Of a stretch of DNA of 64,000 nucleotides, positions 28,480 through 37,320 are shown in pieces (within the stretch, counting starts at the first letter, position 1; every line of letters starts with the position of its first letter). A program made the position numbers and the translations under genes. A model generated the notes under the pieces. The model was not told the DNA's origin. It saw only the letters and a program-made list of their open reading frames with translations, and made no database searches. Source of the DNA: an uncultured Campylobacterales bacterium (GTDB taxonomy: Bacteria > Campylobacterota > Campylobacteria > Campylobacterales > Arcobacteraceae); the NCBI GenBank assembly GCA_947503785.1, contig CANNFB010000016.1, positions 1 to 64,000 on the forward strand. The letters run 5' to 3'.

Positions 28480-28529
28480 AGTGTTTGTCATTTAGTTTTC
28501 ACTATGTGACACTTGAATATTTTAAAGTA

Positions 28530-29678
28530 TTACGGTCTATCAGCTAAAGGAACGAATGTTAAACCTTCAGGTCCAGTGTAAGTAGCAGAAGGTCTAATGA
28601 TTTTACCATCTTCTCTTTGCTCAATTACGTGTGCACCCCATCCCGTAACTCTTGAGATAATGAAAATTGGAGTAAACATATCTGTTGGAATTCCCATTTG
28701 ATTATAAGAAACTGCTGAGAACCAATCTAAGTTAGGGAACATTTTCTTTTTGTCCCACATAATTGATTCAATTCTTTCTGCAACGTCATACATTAACATG
28801 TCATTGTTTTCTTTAGATAAATCTTCAGCTACTTTTTTAATTACTACGTTTCTTGGATCACAAGAAGTATAAACTGGGTGTCCAAATCCGATAATAATTT
28901 CTTTTTTAGCCATTCTTTCTAGAATATCTTTTTCAGCTTCATCAGCTGAAGAATATCTTTCTTGAATTCTAAATGCAACTTCATTAGCTCCACCATGTTT
29001 AGGACCTCTTAAAGCTCCAATTGAACCAGTGATACAAGAGAACATATCTGAATTTGTTCCAGCAATCACTCTTCCTGTGAATGTAGAAGCATTAAATTCA
29101 TGCTCTGCATAAAGGATTAAAGATACATGCATAGCTTTTACCCAAGATTCTCTTGGTTTTTCACCATGTAATAAATGTAAGAAGTGTCCACCAACAGTAT
29201 CATCATCTGTAACTACATCAATTCTTTTACCATTATATGCATAGTGGTACCAGTATAATAAAATAGAAGAGAATGATCCCATTAATCTATTAATGATATC
29301 TTGAGCTTCATCTTTTGGATGCTCTTCTTTTTCTTGATCAATAGCACCAAGTACAGAACAACCAGTTCTCATAACATCCATAGGATGACATGTTTTTGGT
29401 AATTGTTCTAAAGCAACTTTAACACCAGCAGGTATATCTCTAAATGATCTAAGTTTTTCTTTATATGCATCTAACTCTGCTTGATTAGGTAATGTACCAT
29501 GAACAATTAAGTGAGCAATTTCTTCAAATTCTGCTTTATCAGCAAATTCTAAAATATCGTAACCTCTATAATGTAAATCATTTCCACTTTTTCCAACTGA
29601 ACAAAGAGCTGTATTTCCTGCTGAAGTTCCAGAAAGTGCAACTGATTTCTTTGGTTTAAATCCTGTAGGTGTACTCAT
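28530..29678 (-). CDS. prpC: 2-methylcitrate synthase
   Basis: Condenses propionyl-CoA with oxaloacetate to 2-methylcitrate; citrate synthase family. Family marks are [18 protein letters not shown] with its active-site histidine, F-G-H-P-V-Y, and the C-terminal R-P-S-A-T-Y-T-G-P. The 382-residue length fits PrpC rather than the longer hexameric GltA. It lies 63 bases after prpB. It is followed by the terminator-like hairpin at 28450-28479. Confidence 0.94.
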   Translation of the reverse strand: MSTPTGFKPKKSVALSGTSAGNTALCSVGKSGNDLHYRGYDILEFADKAEFEEIAHLIVHGTLPNQAELDAYKEKLRSFRDIPAGVKVALEQLPKTCHPMDVMRTGCSVLGAIDQEKEEHPKDEAQDIINRLMGSFSSILLYWYHYAYNGKRIDVVTDDDTVGGHFLHLLHGEKPRESWVKAMHVSLILYAEHEFNASTFTGRVIAGTNSDMFSCITGSIGALRGPKHGGANEVAFRIQERYSSADEAEKDILERMAKKEIIIGFGHPVYTSCDPRNVVIKKVAEDLSKENNDMLMYDVAERIESIMWDKKKMFPNLDWFSAVSYNQMGIPTDMFTPIFIISRVTGWGAHVIEQREDGKIIRPSATYTGPEGLTFVPLADRP

Positions 29679-29741
29679 AATCTTTTTCCTTTTTATAGTT
29701 AATTAATTAATATTGTTTTCTGTCTAGTGTAATAAAGCGAA

Positions 29742-30626
29742 TTACTTCGCTTTACTTTGTGCAAATAATGAATCCATTTTTTGCTCATACTCGTGGTAAC
29801 CTAACATATCGTAAAGTTCCATTCTTGTTTGCATTAATTCTAAAGTACCTTCTTGAGTACCTTTTTCTCTTAAGTCTTGGTATACAGTTAAAGCAGCTTT
29901 ATTCATTGCTCTAAATGCTGATAATGGGTAAAGAACCATTTCAATTCCAACAGAACCTAATTCTTCAGTTGTAAACATTGGAGTTGCACCGAACTCAGTA
30001 ATGTTTGCTAATACTGGAACAGACATTTGGTCTGTAAATTCTTTGTATTCTTTTAAAGTGTGAACAGCTTCTGCAAAAATTGCATCTGCTCCAGCTTCAA
30101 CATAAGCTTTAGCTCTGTCAATTGCTGATTGTTGACCTTCAGAAGCATGAGCATCTGTTCTAGCAATGATATAGAAATCAGGGTCTAATTGCATTTTTGC
30201 ATCAACTGCAGCTCTGATTCTATCACACATTTCTTCAGTAGATACTAACTCTTTGTTAGGTCTGTGTCCACATCTTTTTGCAGCAACTTGATCTTCAATA
30301 TGAAGTCCCGCAGCTCCAGATCTGATAAATTCTTTAACAGTTCTTGCAACATTAAATGCATGTCCCCAACCTGTATCAGCATCAACGATTACTGGTGTAT
30401 CACAAATAGAAGTAATTCTTCTAATATCAATACATACATCTTCAATCATTGTCATACCTAAATCTGGTAAACCATATGATGCATTTGCAATTCCTCCACC
30501 TGAAAGGTAAATTGCTTTATAACCAACTTTTGTAGCTTGTAATGCTTGGTATGCATTAATAGTTCCAACGATTTGTAACGGTGTCTCTTCACTTAAAGCT
30601 TGTCTAAATTTTTTTCCTGCGCTCAT
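29742..30626 (-). CDS. prpB: 2-methylisocitrate lyase
   Basis: Splits 2-methylisocitrate into pyruvate and succinate, the last step of the cycle. The catalytic K-R-C-G-H motif is at 117-121, the metal-binding DADTGWG at 82-88, and [11 protein letters not shown] near 160 matches the PEP mutase/isocitrate lyase fold. The 294-residue length is typical. It is the promoter-proximal gene; a candidate promoter and paired inverted repeats lie upstream, facing the divergent regulator at 30801. Confidence 0.94.
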   Translation of the reverse strand: MSAGKKFRQALSEETPLQIVGTINAYQALQATKVGYKAIYLSGGGIANASYGLPDLGMTMIEDVCIDIRRITSICDTPVIVDADTGWGHAFNVARTVKEFIRSGAAGLHIEDQVAAKRCGHRPNKELVSTEEMCDRIRAAVDAKMQLDPDFYIIARTDAHASEGQQSAIDRAKAYVEAGADAIFAEAVHTLKEYKEFTDQMSVPVLANITEFGATPMFTTEELGSVGIEMVLYPLSAFRAMNKAALTVYQDLREKGTQEGTLELMQTRMELYDMLGYHEYEQKMDSLFAQSKAK

Positions 30627-30655
30627 ATATATCCTTCAATATTTATTTGTGTAAT

Positions 30656-30771
30656 AGTATACATCATTTATAGATACTAGTGATGTATCATTTCTGTATT
30701 GTAAAATACAACTTTTTGTACTATTAAGTCAATATGTACAATATTTGTTTTTTTGCTTTAAAATGGTACAA
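30656..30771. promoter_or_regulatory. Shared prpB / regulator control region with paired inverted repeats
   Basis: On the minus strand TATACT (30661-30656) is a good -10 for prpB, about 30 bases before its ATG. ATACATCA (30659-30666) pairs with TGATGTAT (30681-30688) over a 14-base spacer and covers the -10 to -39 region. TTGTAC (30716-30721) pairs with GTACAA (30736-30741), again with a 14-base spacer, and GTACAA recurs at 30766-30771. TGTATT-N4-AATACA lies at 30695-30710. These are likely regulator sites; which protein binds is inferred. Confidence 0.6.
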
Positions 30772-30800
30772 TTATAAATAAAAATTATAAAGGGCTGAAA

Positions 30801-31778
30801 ATGAATTATAAAAGTTCAATTGATAAATTTATTGAAATATTTAAAAGATCAAACTTAAGTATTTCTAAATTTGCATCATTAATTAACAAAGATAGAAGGA
30901 CTGTAACTTCATGGATTGACAATGTTACAGATATTGAGCCAAGCAACGATATAAAAGATAAAATTTGTAGTATTTTTAGATACCCAGATTATATATGGGA
31001 AGAGGGTTGTAATAGTGATGAGTTTCTAAAATCAATCACACAAATACCTCAAAAAGAAGTTAGAATTATTGATGAAGACTATCATGGACGTCTAAAATAC
31101 ATAATGGAACTAGAACAAAATAGAAGATTTGTTATTCAAGCTCAGTTTCCAGGACCAATGTATAGAGATACTGCTGTACAAGAAGTGTACAGAACAAAAA
31201 GTACTAAAGATATAGAAGAATTAAAATTAGCAAGAATTGATCAGATGTTAAGATACGATTATGATACAACTGAATGGTATTCTATTAAATCTATTTTATC
31301 TTTTTGTTTTGCAAGTATTGGTAACTTTTACTCTAAAGAAGAGAAGATTAAAATATTAGAACTTATATATGAGTTATTTAACAATAACTATAATAAAAAA
31401 CTTTTTCTTTTTGATAGTTTTTCAAGAAAAATATATGGAATGGAAACAACATATATTTCAATTAATGTAAAACAAAAAATACTTTTCTTTAAATCCCCAA
31501 TTGAATCTGTATTTATTGAAATTAGAAATAAAAATTTGGTTGAAAGAATGCATAAATATTATAGCTCACCAATTGAAGCACCTTCACATGTAAACTTTTT
31601 AGAATCGGTAAAGATAATCAAAATCTTACAAGATGCTTTAAAATATAATAATACTTTAGTTCAAGCTTATGAGATTATAAATAGAACTACAGATTATGGA
31701 GAACTTTTCTATCATAATTTATCAATTGACTTACAAAAAGAAGTAAGCGCTCCTAAACCAGGTCAAAGAAGAAATTAG
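30801..31778 (+). CDS. Unrecognised DNA-binding regulator, divergent from prp operon
   Basis: I do not recognise this 325-residue protein beyond its start: residues 1-60 look like a helix-turn-helix (SISKFASLINKDRRTVTSWIDN), resembling phage-repressor-type HTH with R-R-T-V-T-S-W as recognition helix. The rest has no membrane segments and is rich in aromatic and charged residues. Because it faces prpB across 174 bases full of inverted repeats, a role in controlling propionate use is the best inference. PrpR, the sigma-54 activator of enterics, is a different family. It is followed by tetR after a single base, so the two regulators are co-transcribed. Confidence 0.6.
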   Translation: MNYKSSIDKFIEIFKRSNLSISKFASLINKDRRTVTSWIDNVTDIEPSNDIKDKICSIFRYPDYIWEEGCNSDEFLKSITQIPQKEVRIIDEDYHGRLKYIMELEQNRRFVIQAQFPGPMYRDTAVQEVYRTKSTKDIEELKLARIDQMLRYDYDTTEWYSIKSILSFCFASIGNFYSKEEKIKILELIYELFNNNYNKKLFLFDSFSRKIYGMETTYISINVKQKILFFKSPIESVFIEIRNKNLVERMHKYYSSPIEAPSHVNFLESVKIIKILQDALKYNNTLVQAYEIINRTTDYGELFYHNLSIDLQKEVSAPKPGQRRN

Positions 31779-31779
31779 C

Positions 31780-32355
31780 ATGAGTAGTTCTCGAAATAAA
31801 TTATTAGATATTGCATTTGAAGAGATTTATACTAATGGATATCATGCGACATCTATAGATAAAATTCTTAAAAAAGCTTCTATGAATAAAGGCTCAATGT
31901 ATCATTTCTTCAAATCAAAGAAAGAGCTTACCTTAGCCATTATAAATGAAAGAGTAAGTTTATATATTGAAAATAAATACTCAGATTTATTTCAATATGA
32001 AGAAAATATTATTGACGAATTAATGAAGCTTATTAAGAAAAGAGATAATTTTAATTTTGTCTGCGGATGTAAACTTAATAACTTTGTTCAAGAATTATCT
32101 TCAAATGATAAGGATTTTAAAATAGCACTTGAAAAAGTTTATTTTAGATTTGAAGAAATTATTGAAGTGGTTTTACAAAAAGCATGTGATAAAAATGAGA
32201 TAAATCATAATGACCCTAAAACTTTATCTATTTATGTAGTTGCATCTATCGAAGGTTGTCTAGGAACTGCAAAAAAATCACAAGATGCAGAAGTATTTGA
32301 AACTTGCATTTCTCAATTAGAACTTTTTCTCAACTCACTAAAAACTAGTAAATAA
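31780..32355 (+). CDS. TetR/AcrR family transcriptional regulator
   Basis: A 191-residue repressor. The N-terminal helix-turn-helix (about 24-43) reads T-S-I-D-K-I-L-K-K-A-S-M-N-K-G-S-M-Y-H-F-F, the standard TetR pattern. The ligand-binding C-terminal half is all helical. Downstream lie two matched 16-bp operators (32373-32388 and 32408-32423) that straddle the promoter of the next operon, so it probably represses the tautomerase/EamA/dehydrogenase genes. It begins one base after the upstream regulator. Confidence 0.88.
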   Translation: MSSSRNKLLDIAFEEIYTNGYHATSIDKILKKASMNKGSMYHFFKSKKELTLAIINERVSLYIENKYSDLFQYEENIIDELMKLIKKRDNFNFVCGCKLNNFVQELSSNDKDFKIALEKVYFRFEEIIEVVLQKACDKNEINHNDPKTLSIYVVASIEGCLGTAKKSQDAEVFETCISQLELFLNSLKTSK

Positions 32356-32372
32356 AATAAAAATTTAAAATA

Positions 32373-32423
32373 TTGACTAATCAGTCAATATTTTGCTATA
32401 CTTTTATTTGACCATGCAGTCAA
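32373..32423 (+). promoter_or_regulatory. Promoter with twin TetR-type operators
   Basis: TTGACT at 32373-32378 (-35) and TATACT at 32397-32402 (-10) are 18 bases apart. TTGACTAATCAGTCAA (32373-32388) covers the -35 and TTGACCATGCAGTCAA (32408-32423) covers the expected start. Both share TTGAC/GTCAA arms with a 6-base centre, 35 bp apart. Confidence 0.75.
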
Positions 32424-32444
32424 GCAAAAACTAAAGGATCTATT

Positions 32445-32825
32445 ATGCCATTTATAAATGTTAAAGTTAATGTTCTTAAAAGTGATGAGTTAGTTGAAAG
32501 TATTACAGAAATTGTTTTAGATAAAACTAGTAATATTTTGAATAAAAAGCATGATGTAACATCTGTGTTAGTAGAATTTGTATCTCCTAGTAATTGGACA
32601 GTGGGAGAGAAAAGATATAGTACTTTTTATTTTGATATTAAAATTACAAAAGGTACAAATACTAAAGATCAAAAACAAGAGTATATAAAAGAAGTATATA
32701 AATCATTTAAAGACTTATTAGGAAATATTAGTAATGCAAGTTATATTGTAATAGATGAAATAGATGCTGACTCTTGGGGATTTGAAGGTTTGACCCAAGA
32801 ATCAAGATATATTAAAAGTAAATAA
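32445..32825 (+). CDS. Tautomerase-superfamily protein (4-oxalocrotonate tautomerase-like)
   Basis: A 126-residue protein whose N-terminus MPFINVKV exposes Pro-1 after methionine removal, the catalytic base of tautomerases and MIF. A second tautomerase-like half with DVTSVLVEFVSPSNWTVGE follows. The length fits the MIF/CHMI-like subgroup. Substrate is unknown. It is the first gene of the operon controlled by the twin TetR operators, and is followed by the EamA transporter after one base. Confidence 0.72.
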   Translation: MPFINVKVNVLKSDELVESITEIVLDKTSNILNKKHDVTSVLVEFVSPSNWTVGEKRYSTFYFDIKITKGTNTKDQKQEYIKEVYKSFKDLLGNISNASYIVIDEIDADSWGFEGLTQESRYIKSK

Positions 32826-32826
32826 G

Positions 32827-33726
32827 ATGAACATAAATATAAAAGATTTTTTACTTCCTTTAGGATTTATATTTTTATACGGAAGTGGATTTATCTTTAC
32901 TCAGTATGGATTAGAAAATTCAAGTCCTATGGCTTTTTTGGCTATTCGATTTTTTATTGCATTTTGTATTTTATTGCTAATTGCTATTATTCTAAAAGTA
33001 AGCTGGCCAAAAACTAAAGAAGAATTCTTTCATATTAGTGTTGCTGGAATTTTAACTGTAGGTACTTTCTCCGTAGGCGTTTTCATATCTATATCATATG
33101 GAATATCGGGTTCAATAAATGCGCTTATTATTGCTTTACAACCTATACTAGTCTCTTTTTTAGCATTTAAATTTTTGAATGAAAAATCAAATAGTAGAAT
33201 ATGGATAGGGTTGGTTATAGGTTTTGTAGGTGTAAATATTGTAGTTATTTCAAATATTGATACAAGTATTGGTGCAATTGCAGGAATTACTTGGTCATTT
33301 GTTGCTCTTTTTGGCTTGAGTTTTGGTAATTTATATCAAAAAAAGTATTGTAAAGATATGAATTTATTTTCAGGTGGGGCTATTCAAACACTTAGTTCAA
33401 CTATATTAGTCGTACCTTTTTTATTAAATGAAGAAATTAGGATTACTTGGAACTTTGAATTTTTCATAGCCTTGTTTTATATGGCAATTGGTGTAAGTAT
33501 TGGTGCCTTGTCTTTTTTATATGTGATGATTGAGAAAGGGGATGTTTCAAAAGTATCTTCAATATTTTATTTAGTACCTGTAAGTGCTTCAATTGTCTCC
33601 TTTTTATTACTGGATGAGCCATTTAAACTTAGTATTTTAATTGGTATAATAACAGTATTAATTGGAATTTTATTTATACACAAAAAAACAAAAAAGGAAA
33701 AATATGAAAATAGTAATTTTAGATAG
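32827..33726 (+). CDS. EamA/DMT family transporter
   Basis: Ten-helix drug/metabolite transporter of 299 residues made of two EamA repeats. Each repeat ends near a short Gly-rich turn, as in LIGIITVLIGILFI at the C-terminus. Substrates in this family range from amino acids to sugars and drugs, so none is assigned. It lies one base downstream of the tautomerase gene, and its end overlaps the dehydrogenase gene by 23 bases. Confidence 0.85.
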   Translation: MNINIKDFLLPLGFIFLYGSGFIFTQYGLENSSPMAFLAIRFFIAFCILLLIAIILKVSWPKTKEEFFHISVAGILTVGTFSVGVFISISYGISGSINALIIALQPILVSFLAFKFLNEKSNSRIWIGLVIGFVGVNIVVISNIDTSIGAIAGITWSFVALFGLSFGNLYQKKYCKDMNLFSGGAIQTLSSTILVVPFLLNEEIRITWNFEFFIALFYMAIGVSIGALSFLYVMIEKGDVSKVSSIFYLVPVSASIVSFLLLDEPFKLSILIGIITVLIGILFIHKKTKKEKYENSNFR

Positions 33727-34642
33727 AGCAACTTTAGGTTTTGATATGGACGTATCTATTTTTAATGGTTTAGGTGATGTTATATCTTATGATACTACTT
33801 CATCTTCTGAAACTAAAAATAGAGTTAAAAATGCAGATATTGTAATAACAAATAAAGTTGTTGTAGGAAGTGAGGAGATGGAAAACTCTTCGATTAAATT
33901 AGTAGCAATTACTGCAACTGGAACAAATAATGTAGATTTAGAATATGCAAAAAAGAATAATATTGAAGTTAAAAATGTAGCAGGTTATTCTAGTTCTTCC
34001 GTTTCTCAAGTAGCTTTTGGAATGATATTTCATTTTGTTCAAAAACTAAACTATTATAAAAATTATGTAAATGAAGGTAATTGGCAGAAATCAGAAATTT
34101 TTACGCACATAGATAAACCTTTCTTTGAACTTGACAATAAAAGAGTAGGGGTTATTGGACTTGGGGATATTGGATCATCATTTGCAAAAAGAGCTAAAGC
34201 TTTTGATTGTGAAGTAGTGTATTATTCTACAAGTGGAAGAAATAATAATAGTGAATTTAAAAGAGTTGAACTAGATGAATTACTTAAAACTAGTGATATT
34301 ATCTCAGTTCATTGTCCATTAAATGAACAAACAAAAGATTTATTAAATTATTCAAATATGAATACTATGAAAGATGGTGCAATATTATTAAACCTTGGAC
34401 GTGGAGGAATCATAAATGAAGATGATTTATCTAGATTAATAGATGAAAAAGAAATTTATTGTGGAATTGATGTAGTAAATAAAGAGCCAATTGAAGAATC
34501 AAATCCCTTATTAAAAGTAAAAAATAAAGATAGATTAGTTCTAACTCCACATATTGGATGGGCTAGTATTGAAGCTAGGACTAGGCTTATAAAAATGGTT
34601 GCAAATAATATTATTGAGTTTTTAAATAAAAAGAGGGATTGA
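33704..34642 (+). CDS. D-2-hydroxyacid dehydrogenase (NAD-dependent)
   Basis: Reduces 2-oxo acids or oxidises D-2-hydroxy acids. The Rossmann motif G-L-G-D-I-G is at 152-157, and the catalytic residues are R233 (LGRGG), E261 (NKEP) and H283 (TPHIGWAS). I choose the ATG at 33704 after the AAGGA around 33693-33700, giving 312 residues; an upstream start would extend into the transporter tail. The substrate is unknown, though the operon (tautomerase, exporter, dehydrogenase) suggests handling of a small keto/hydroxy acid. Confidence 0.88.
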   Translation: MKIVILDRATLGFDMDVSIFNGLGDVISYDTTSSSETKNRVKNADIVITNKVVVGSEEMENSSIKLVAITATGTNNVDLEYAKKNNIEVKNVAGYSSSSVSQVAFGMIFHFVQKLNYYKNYVNEGNWQKSEIFTHIDKPFFELDNKRVGVIGLGDIGSSFAKRAKAFDCEVVYYSTSGRNNNSEFKRVELDELLKTSDIISVHCPLNEQTKDLLNYSNMNTMKDGAILLNLGRGGIINEDDLSRLIDEKEIYCGIDVVNKEPIEESNPLLKVKNKDRLVLTPHIGWASIEARTRLIKMVANNIIEFLNKKRD

Positions 34643-34649
34643 TAAACTA

Positions 34650-34683
34650 GGAAAATAAAATTAGCATATAATTTTATTTTTCC
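34650..34683. terminator. AT-rich terminator between dehydrogenase and diguanylate cyclase genes
   Basis: GGAAAATAAAATTA (34650-34663) pairs with 34669-34683, with one bulged T, around a 5-base loop. The stem contains the stop codon of the leftward diguanylate cyclase gene. It follows the rightward dehydrogenase by a few bases and probably serves both. Confidence 0.6.
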
Positions 34684-35659
34684 CTGAAGATTTTGCCTGA
34701 TACATTTTTTTATCTGCTAAAGTATAAACTTCTTCCCCTGAATTATATGAAGGATTAAATTCTTCAATACCTATACTATATGTTACTGAATATTCTTCAT
34801 TTTTAAAGAAATCATTTGTATCTGTCATTATTCTTTGTGCTAATTGTTTTGAATTGTGTTTATTAGAATTAAGACAAATTATTCCAAACTCTTCACCTCC
34901 AACTCTTGATACAAAATCAACATCTTTTCTACAAGTTTCTTTTAAGATTCTACCTACTTCTTTTAAGATGTAGTCTCCTGCTGAATGACCATAAGTATCA
35001 TTGATATTTTTAAAATTATCTAAGTCTAAGAATATGATACTTGCTTTATTAAAATCTCTTTTTGATTGTTTATATACTTCTTCACATTTTTGTGAAAAAA
35101 ATCTTCTATTGTATAAGTTTGTTAATGAGTCTTTAATTGAGAGTTCAAAGAGTTTTTTCATCATCTTTTGATTTTCATTTTCTAATATAATTCTTTGGTA
35201 TTCTGCTTCAATTCTTCTTGAAAAAATGTGAGCAATATCTTCAATTTCTTTTGGCAGTTCTCTTCTCTTATTAGATATTATTGCAATATGTCCAATACAT
35301 TGATTGTTTTTATCATTGATTGGAATTCCATAAAAACTTTCAAAACCTGTATTTATAAATTTTTCAAAATCTATATTTACGCCTTCTTTGATTTGAATAA
35401 TTTTATTATCATAAGTTAATTTACAAGGAGTTCCTTCAAGAAAAAAATCCTTTGGAGATTCTTTGCTTGTAGAATATAATATTTTAACTTTAGTAGTTGG
35501 ATTAGAGTCAATTGCTTCTGTAATAAAAACTAATTGAGCATCAAATAATATTTTTAATTCATCACATATAACTTTTAAATAGTCTTTTCCCATATGCGAT
35601 GAGGTAACTTGAATTATTGATTTTAATGTTTGGTAAGGGTCAAAATTAAAAGTAATCAA
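34661..35659 (-). CDS. Diguanylate cyclase with N-terminal GAF-like domain
   Basis: Cytoplasmic protein of 332 residues with no membrane segment. Residues about 10-155 form a GAF-like sensor, and about 170-332 form a GGDEF domain with active-site GGEEF at 254-258 and the D-L-D-N-F-K-N-I-N-D metal-site segment. It should make c-di-GMP. The inhibitory-site R of RxxD is replaced by K (K245-D-V-D248), so product inhibition may be weak. It starts at TTG overlapping the GMC gene stop (TTGA), indicating coupling. Confidence 0.88.
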   Translation of the reverse strand: MITFNFDPYQTLKSIIQVTSSHMGKDYLKVICDELKILFDAQLVFITEAIDSNPTTKVKILYSTSKESPKDFFLEGTPCKLTYDNKIIQIKEGVNIDFEKFINTGFESFYGIPINDKNNQCIGHIAIISNKRRELPKEIEDIAHIFSRRIEAEYQRIILENENQKMMKKLFELSIKDSLTNLYNRRFFSQKCEEVYKQSKRDFNKASIIFLDLDNFKNINDTYGHSAGDYILKEVGRILKETCRKDVDFVSRVGGEEFGIICLNSNKHNSKQLAQRIMTDTNDFFKNEEYSVTYSIGIEEFNPSYNSGEEVYTLADKKMYQAKSSGKNKIIC

Positions 35660-37317
35660 ATTAAATCCTTGTAATTTTTTTTAATATAAGAAGCTACTCT
35701 AAAAGAGTTTGCATAAATAGTAAAAGTAAAGGGAACTGAACCACCCGTTGGCATAAAACTTCCATCTGTAACAAAGAGGTTTTTAACTTCATGTGCTTGG
35801 CAATATTTATTTAAAACAGAAGCTTTAGGATCATTTCCGAATCTACATCCACCAGCTTGTAAATTTGATGAAGGAAGTGCATCAATATTGCTTTGAATAT
35901 CTTTTGCTCCCATTTGTTTTAAAAGTTTGATAGATTTTTCTGCTAAAAAGTTTGATACTTCTAAATCATGTTTTAATGTGCCTATTCGTATATTAGCAAC
36001 TGGTGTGCCGTATTTATCTTTGTATTTTTCATCTACACTTACAAAAGAATTATCATTTGGAGTCCAGTCTGCAAATACTTCCATATTTAAAGTTTTTGTT
36101 TTTGTAAAAGATGAAAAAAGCTTGTCTTGAAGTTCTTTTCCAATTAAAAGTTTACTTGAATCATTTTCATTCCATTTAAAAAAATTAGCACGCCTTATTG
36201 GGTTTGCATGTTCAAAAACCATTTCTACCATGCCACCTTTAAACTCTTTTGTAAAATAAAAATCTTTAATAGCTCTATTTACAAAAAGTCCTGGTGTCAT
36301 CAAATCTTTTAAAGGTATTGTCTTTTCATTAAATATTCCTGTTACTATTCCACCACTTGAAGAGAGTAGATTTTTCCCTACATTTAAAGAGTTGTTAGCA
36401 ACTCCATTTGGAAAGTTTTCATCTTTTGAGTTTAGCAATAATCTTGAAGTCTCAACCGCTTGAGCAGCTAGAATAAATAGCTTTGCTTTTAACTCTTTCT
36501 TATTTCCATTTTTTGTTAAGTATGTAGCTGAGATAATTTTTTTATCTGCATTTGTATTTAGTTTAATCACATTTGCATTTGTAATTATTATAAGATTATT
36601 TGTTTTTAGTGCTGGCAAAATCAAAGCTTCTCTTGAACTTCCTTTTGCTCCACTAGAACAACCATACGAACCACAATAATTTGAGTAATAGCAAGCACTA
36701 CGGTGATTAACACCTTCACTAATAATTGCTCTTGGAGTTTTTACAATACTAAAGTTTAACTCTTTTGATGCTTTATCAATTAACCTTGTAATGGGATGTT
36801 CATCTAAAGCTTTAAAAGGAAAGTTTTTTGAAGACCTAGGTTCTTGATGTGCATAATTGGAAACTTCTCCCGATACACCAATAACCTTTTCAAGTTTGTC
36901 ATAATACATTTCCATATCATCATAAGATATTGGCCAATCTACGATATTTGAATCTTTTATTTTTCCATATTTAGAAGCTAATTTAAAATCATCAGGTTTT
37001 AATCTATAAAAAAATCCACTCATAAAGTTTGATGAGCCACCGATTAAGTTTCCATTATTAAAATCCCAACCCGTATCATAAGTTGGAAATTTAGTCCATT
37101 TATTATCAACAAATTCCTCAACTGTATGGTATTCATCTTCTAATTTTGGATTATAAACACTTCTTCTTGTAACTGCAAGTTCATCTTTTGAAAAATCGGC
37201 TCTTTTATAAAACTCACCTTTTTCTAAAACACAAACTTTTAAGCCTTTTTTGCTTAACTCATAAATAATAGGACCAGCTCCTGCTCCACTTCCGATAACA
37301 CATACATCATAAATCAT
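35656..37317 (-). CDS. GMC oxidoreductase, large subunit
   Basis: FAD-dependent sugar- or alcohol-oxidising large subunit (gluconate 2-dehydrogenase or sorbosone/sorbitol type). The FAD-binding GSGAGAG is at 9-15, and C-terminal GMC segments such as HEVKNLFVTDGSFMPTGG are present. The 553-residue protein has no signal peptide. Its neighbour, three bases upstream, is a gluconate dehydrogenase subunit-3-like protein with a twin-arginine signal, consistent with the known piggyback Tat export of such complexes. No cytochrome subunit is adjacent, so the electron acceptor is unclear. Confidence 0.87.
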   Translation of the reverse strand: MIYDVCVIGSGAGAGPIIYELSKKGLKVCVLEKGEFYKRADFSKDELAVTRRSVYNPKLEDEYHTVEEFVDNKWTKFPTYDTGWDFNNGNLIGGSSNFMSGFFYRLKPDDFKLASKYGKIKDSNIVDWPISYDDMEMYYDKLEKVIGVSGEVSNYAHQEPRSSKNFPFKALDEHPITRLIDKASKELNFSIVKTPRAIISEGVNHRSACYYSNYCGSYGCSSGAKGSSREALILPALKTNNLIIITNANVIKLNTNADKKIISATYLTKNGNKKELKAKLFILAAQAVETSRLLLNSKDENFPNGVANNSLNVGKNLLSSSGGIVTGIFNEKTIPLKDLMTPGLFVNRAIKDFYFTKEFKGGMVEMVFEHANPIRRANFFKWNENDSSKLLIGKELQDKLFSSFTKTKTLNMEVFADWTPNDNSFVSVDEKYKDKYGTPVANIRIGTLKHDLEVSNFLAEKSIKLLKQMGAKDIQSNIDALPSSNLQAGGCRFGNDPKASVLNKYCQAHEVKNLFVTDGSFMPTGGSVPFTFTIYANSFRVASYIKKNYKDLI

Positions 37318-37320
37318 ATA

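Noticed and set aside
30627-30800. CRP/FNR site between prpB and the regulator
   Set aside because: The inverted repeats here have TGTA/TACA type arms and long spacers and do not match TTGAT-N4-ATCAA.
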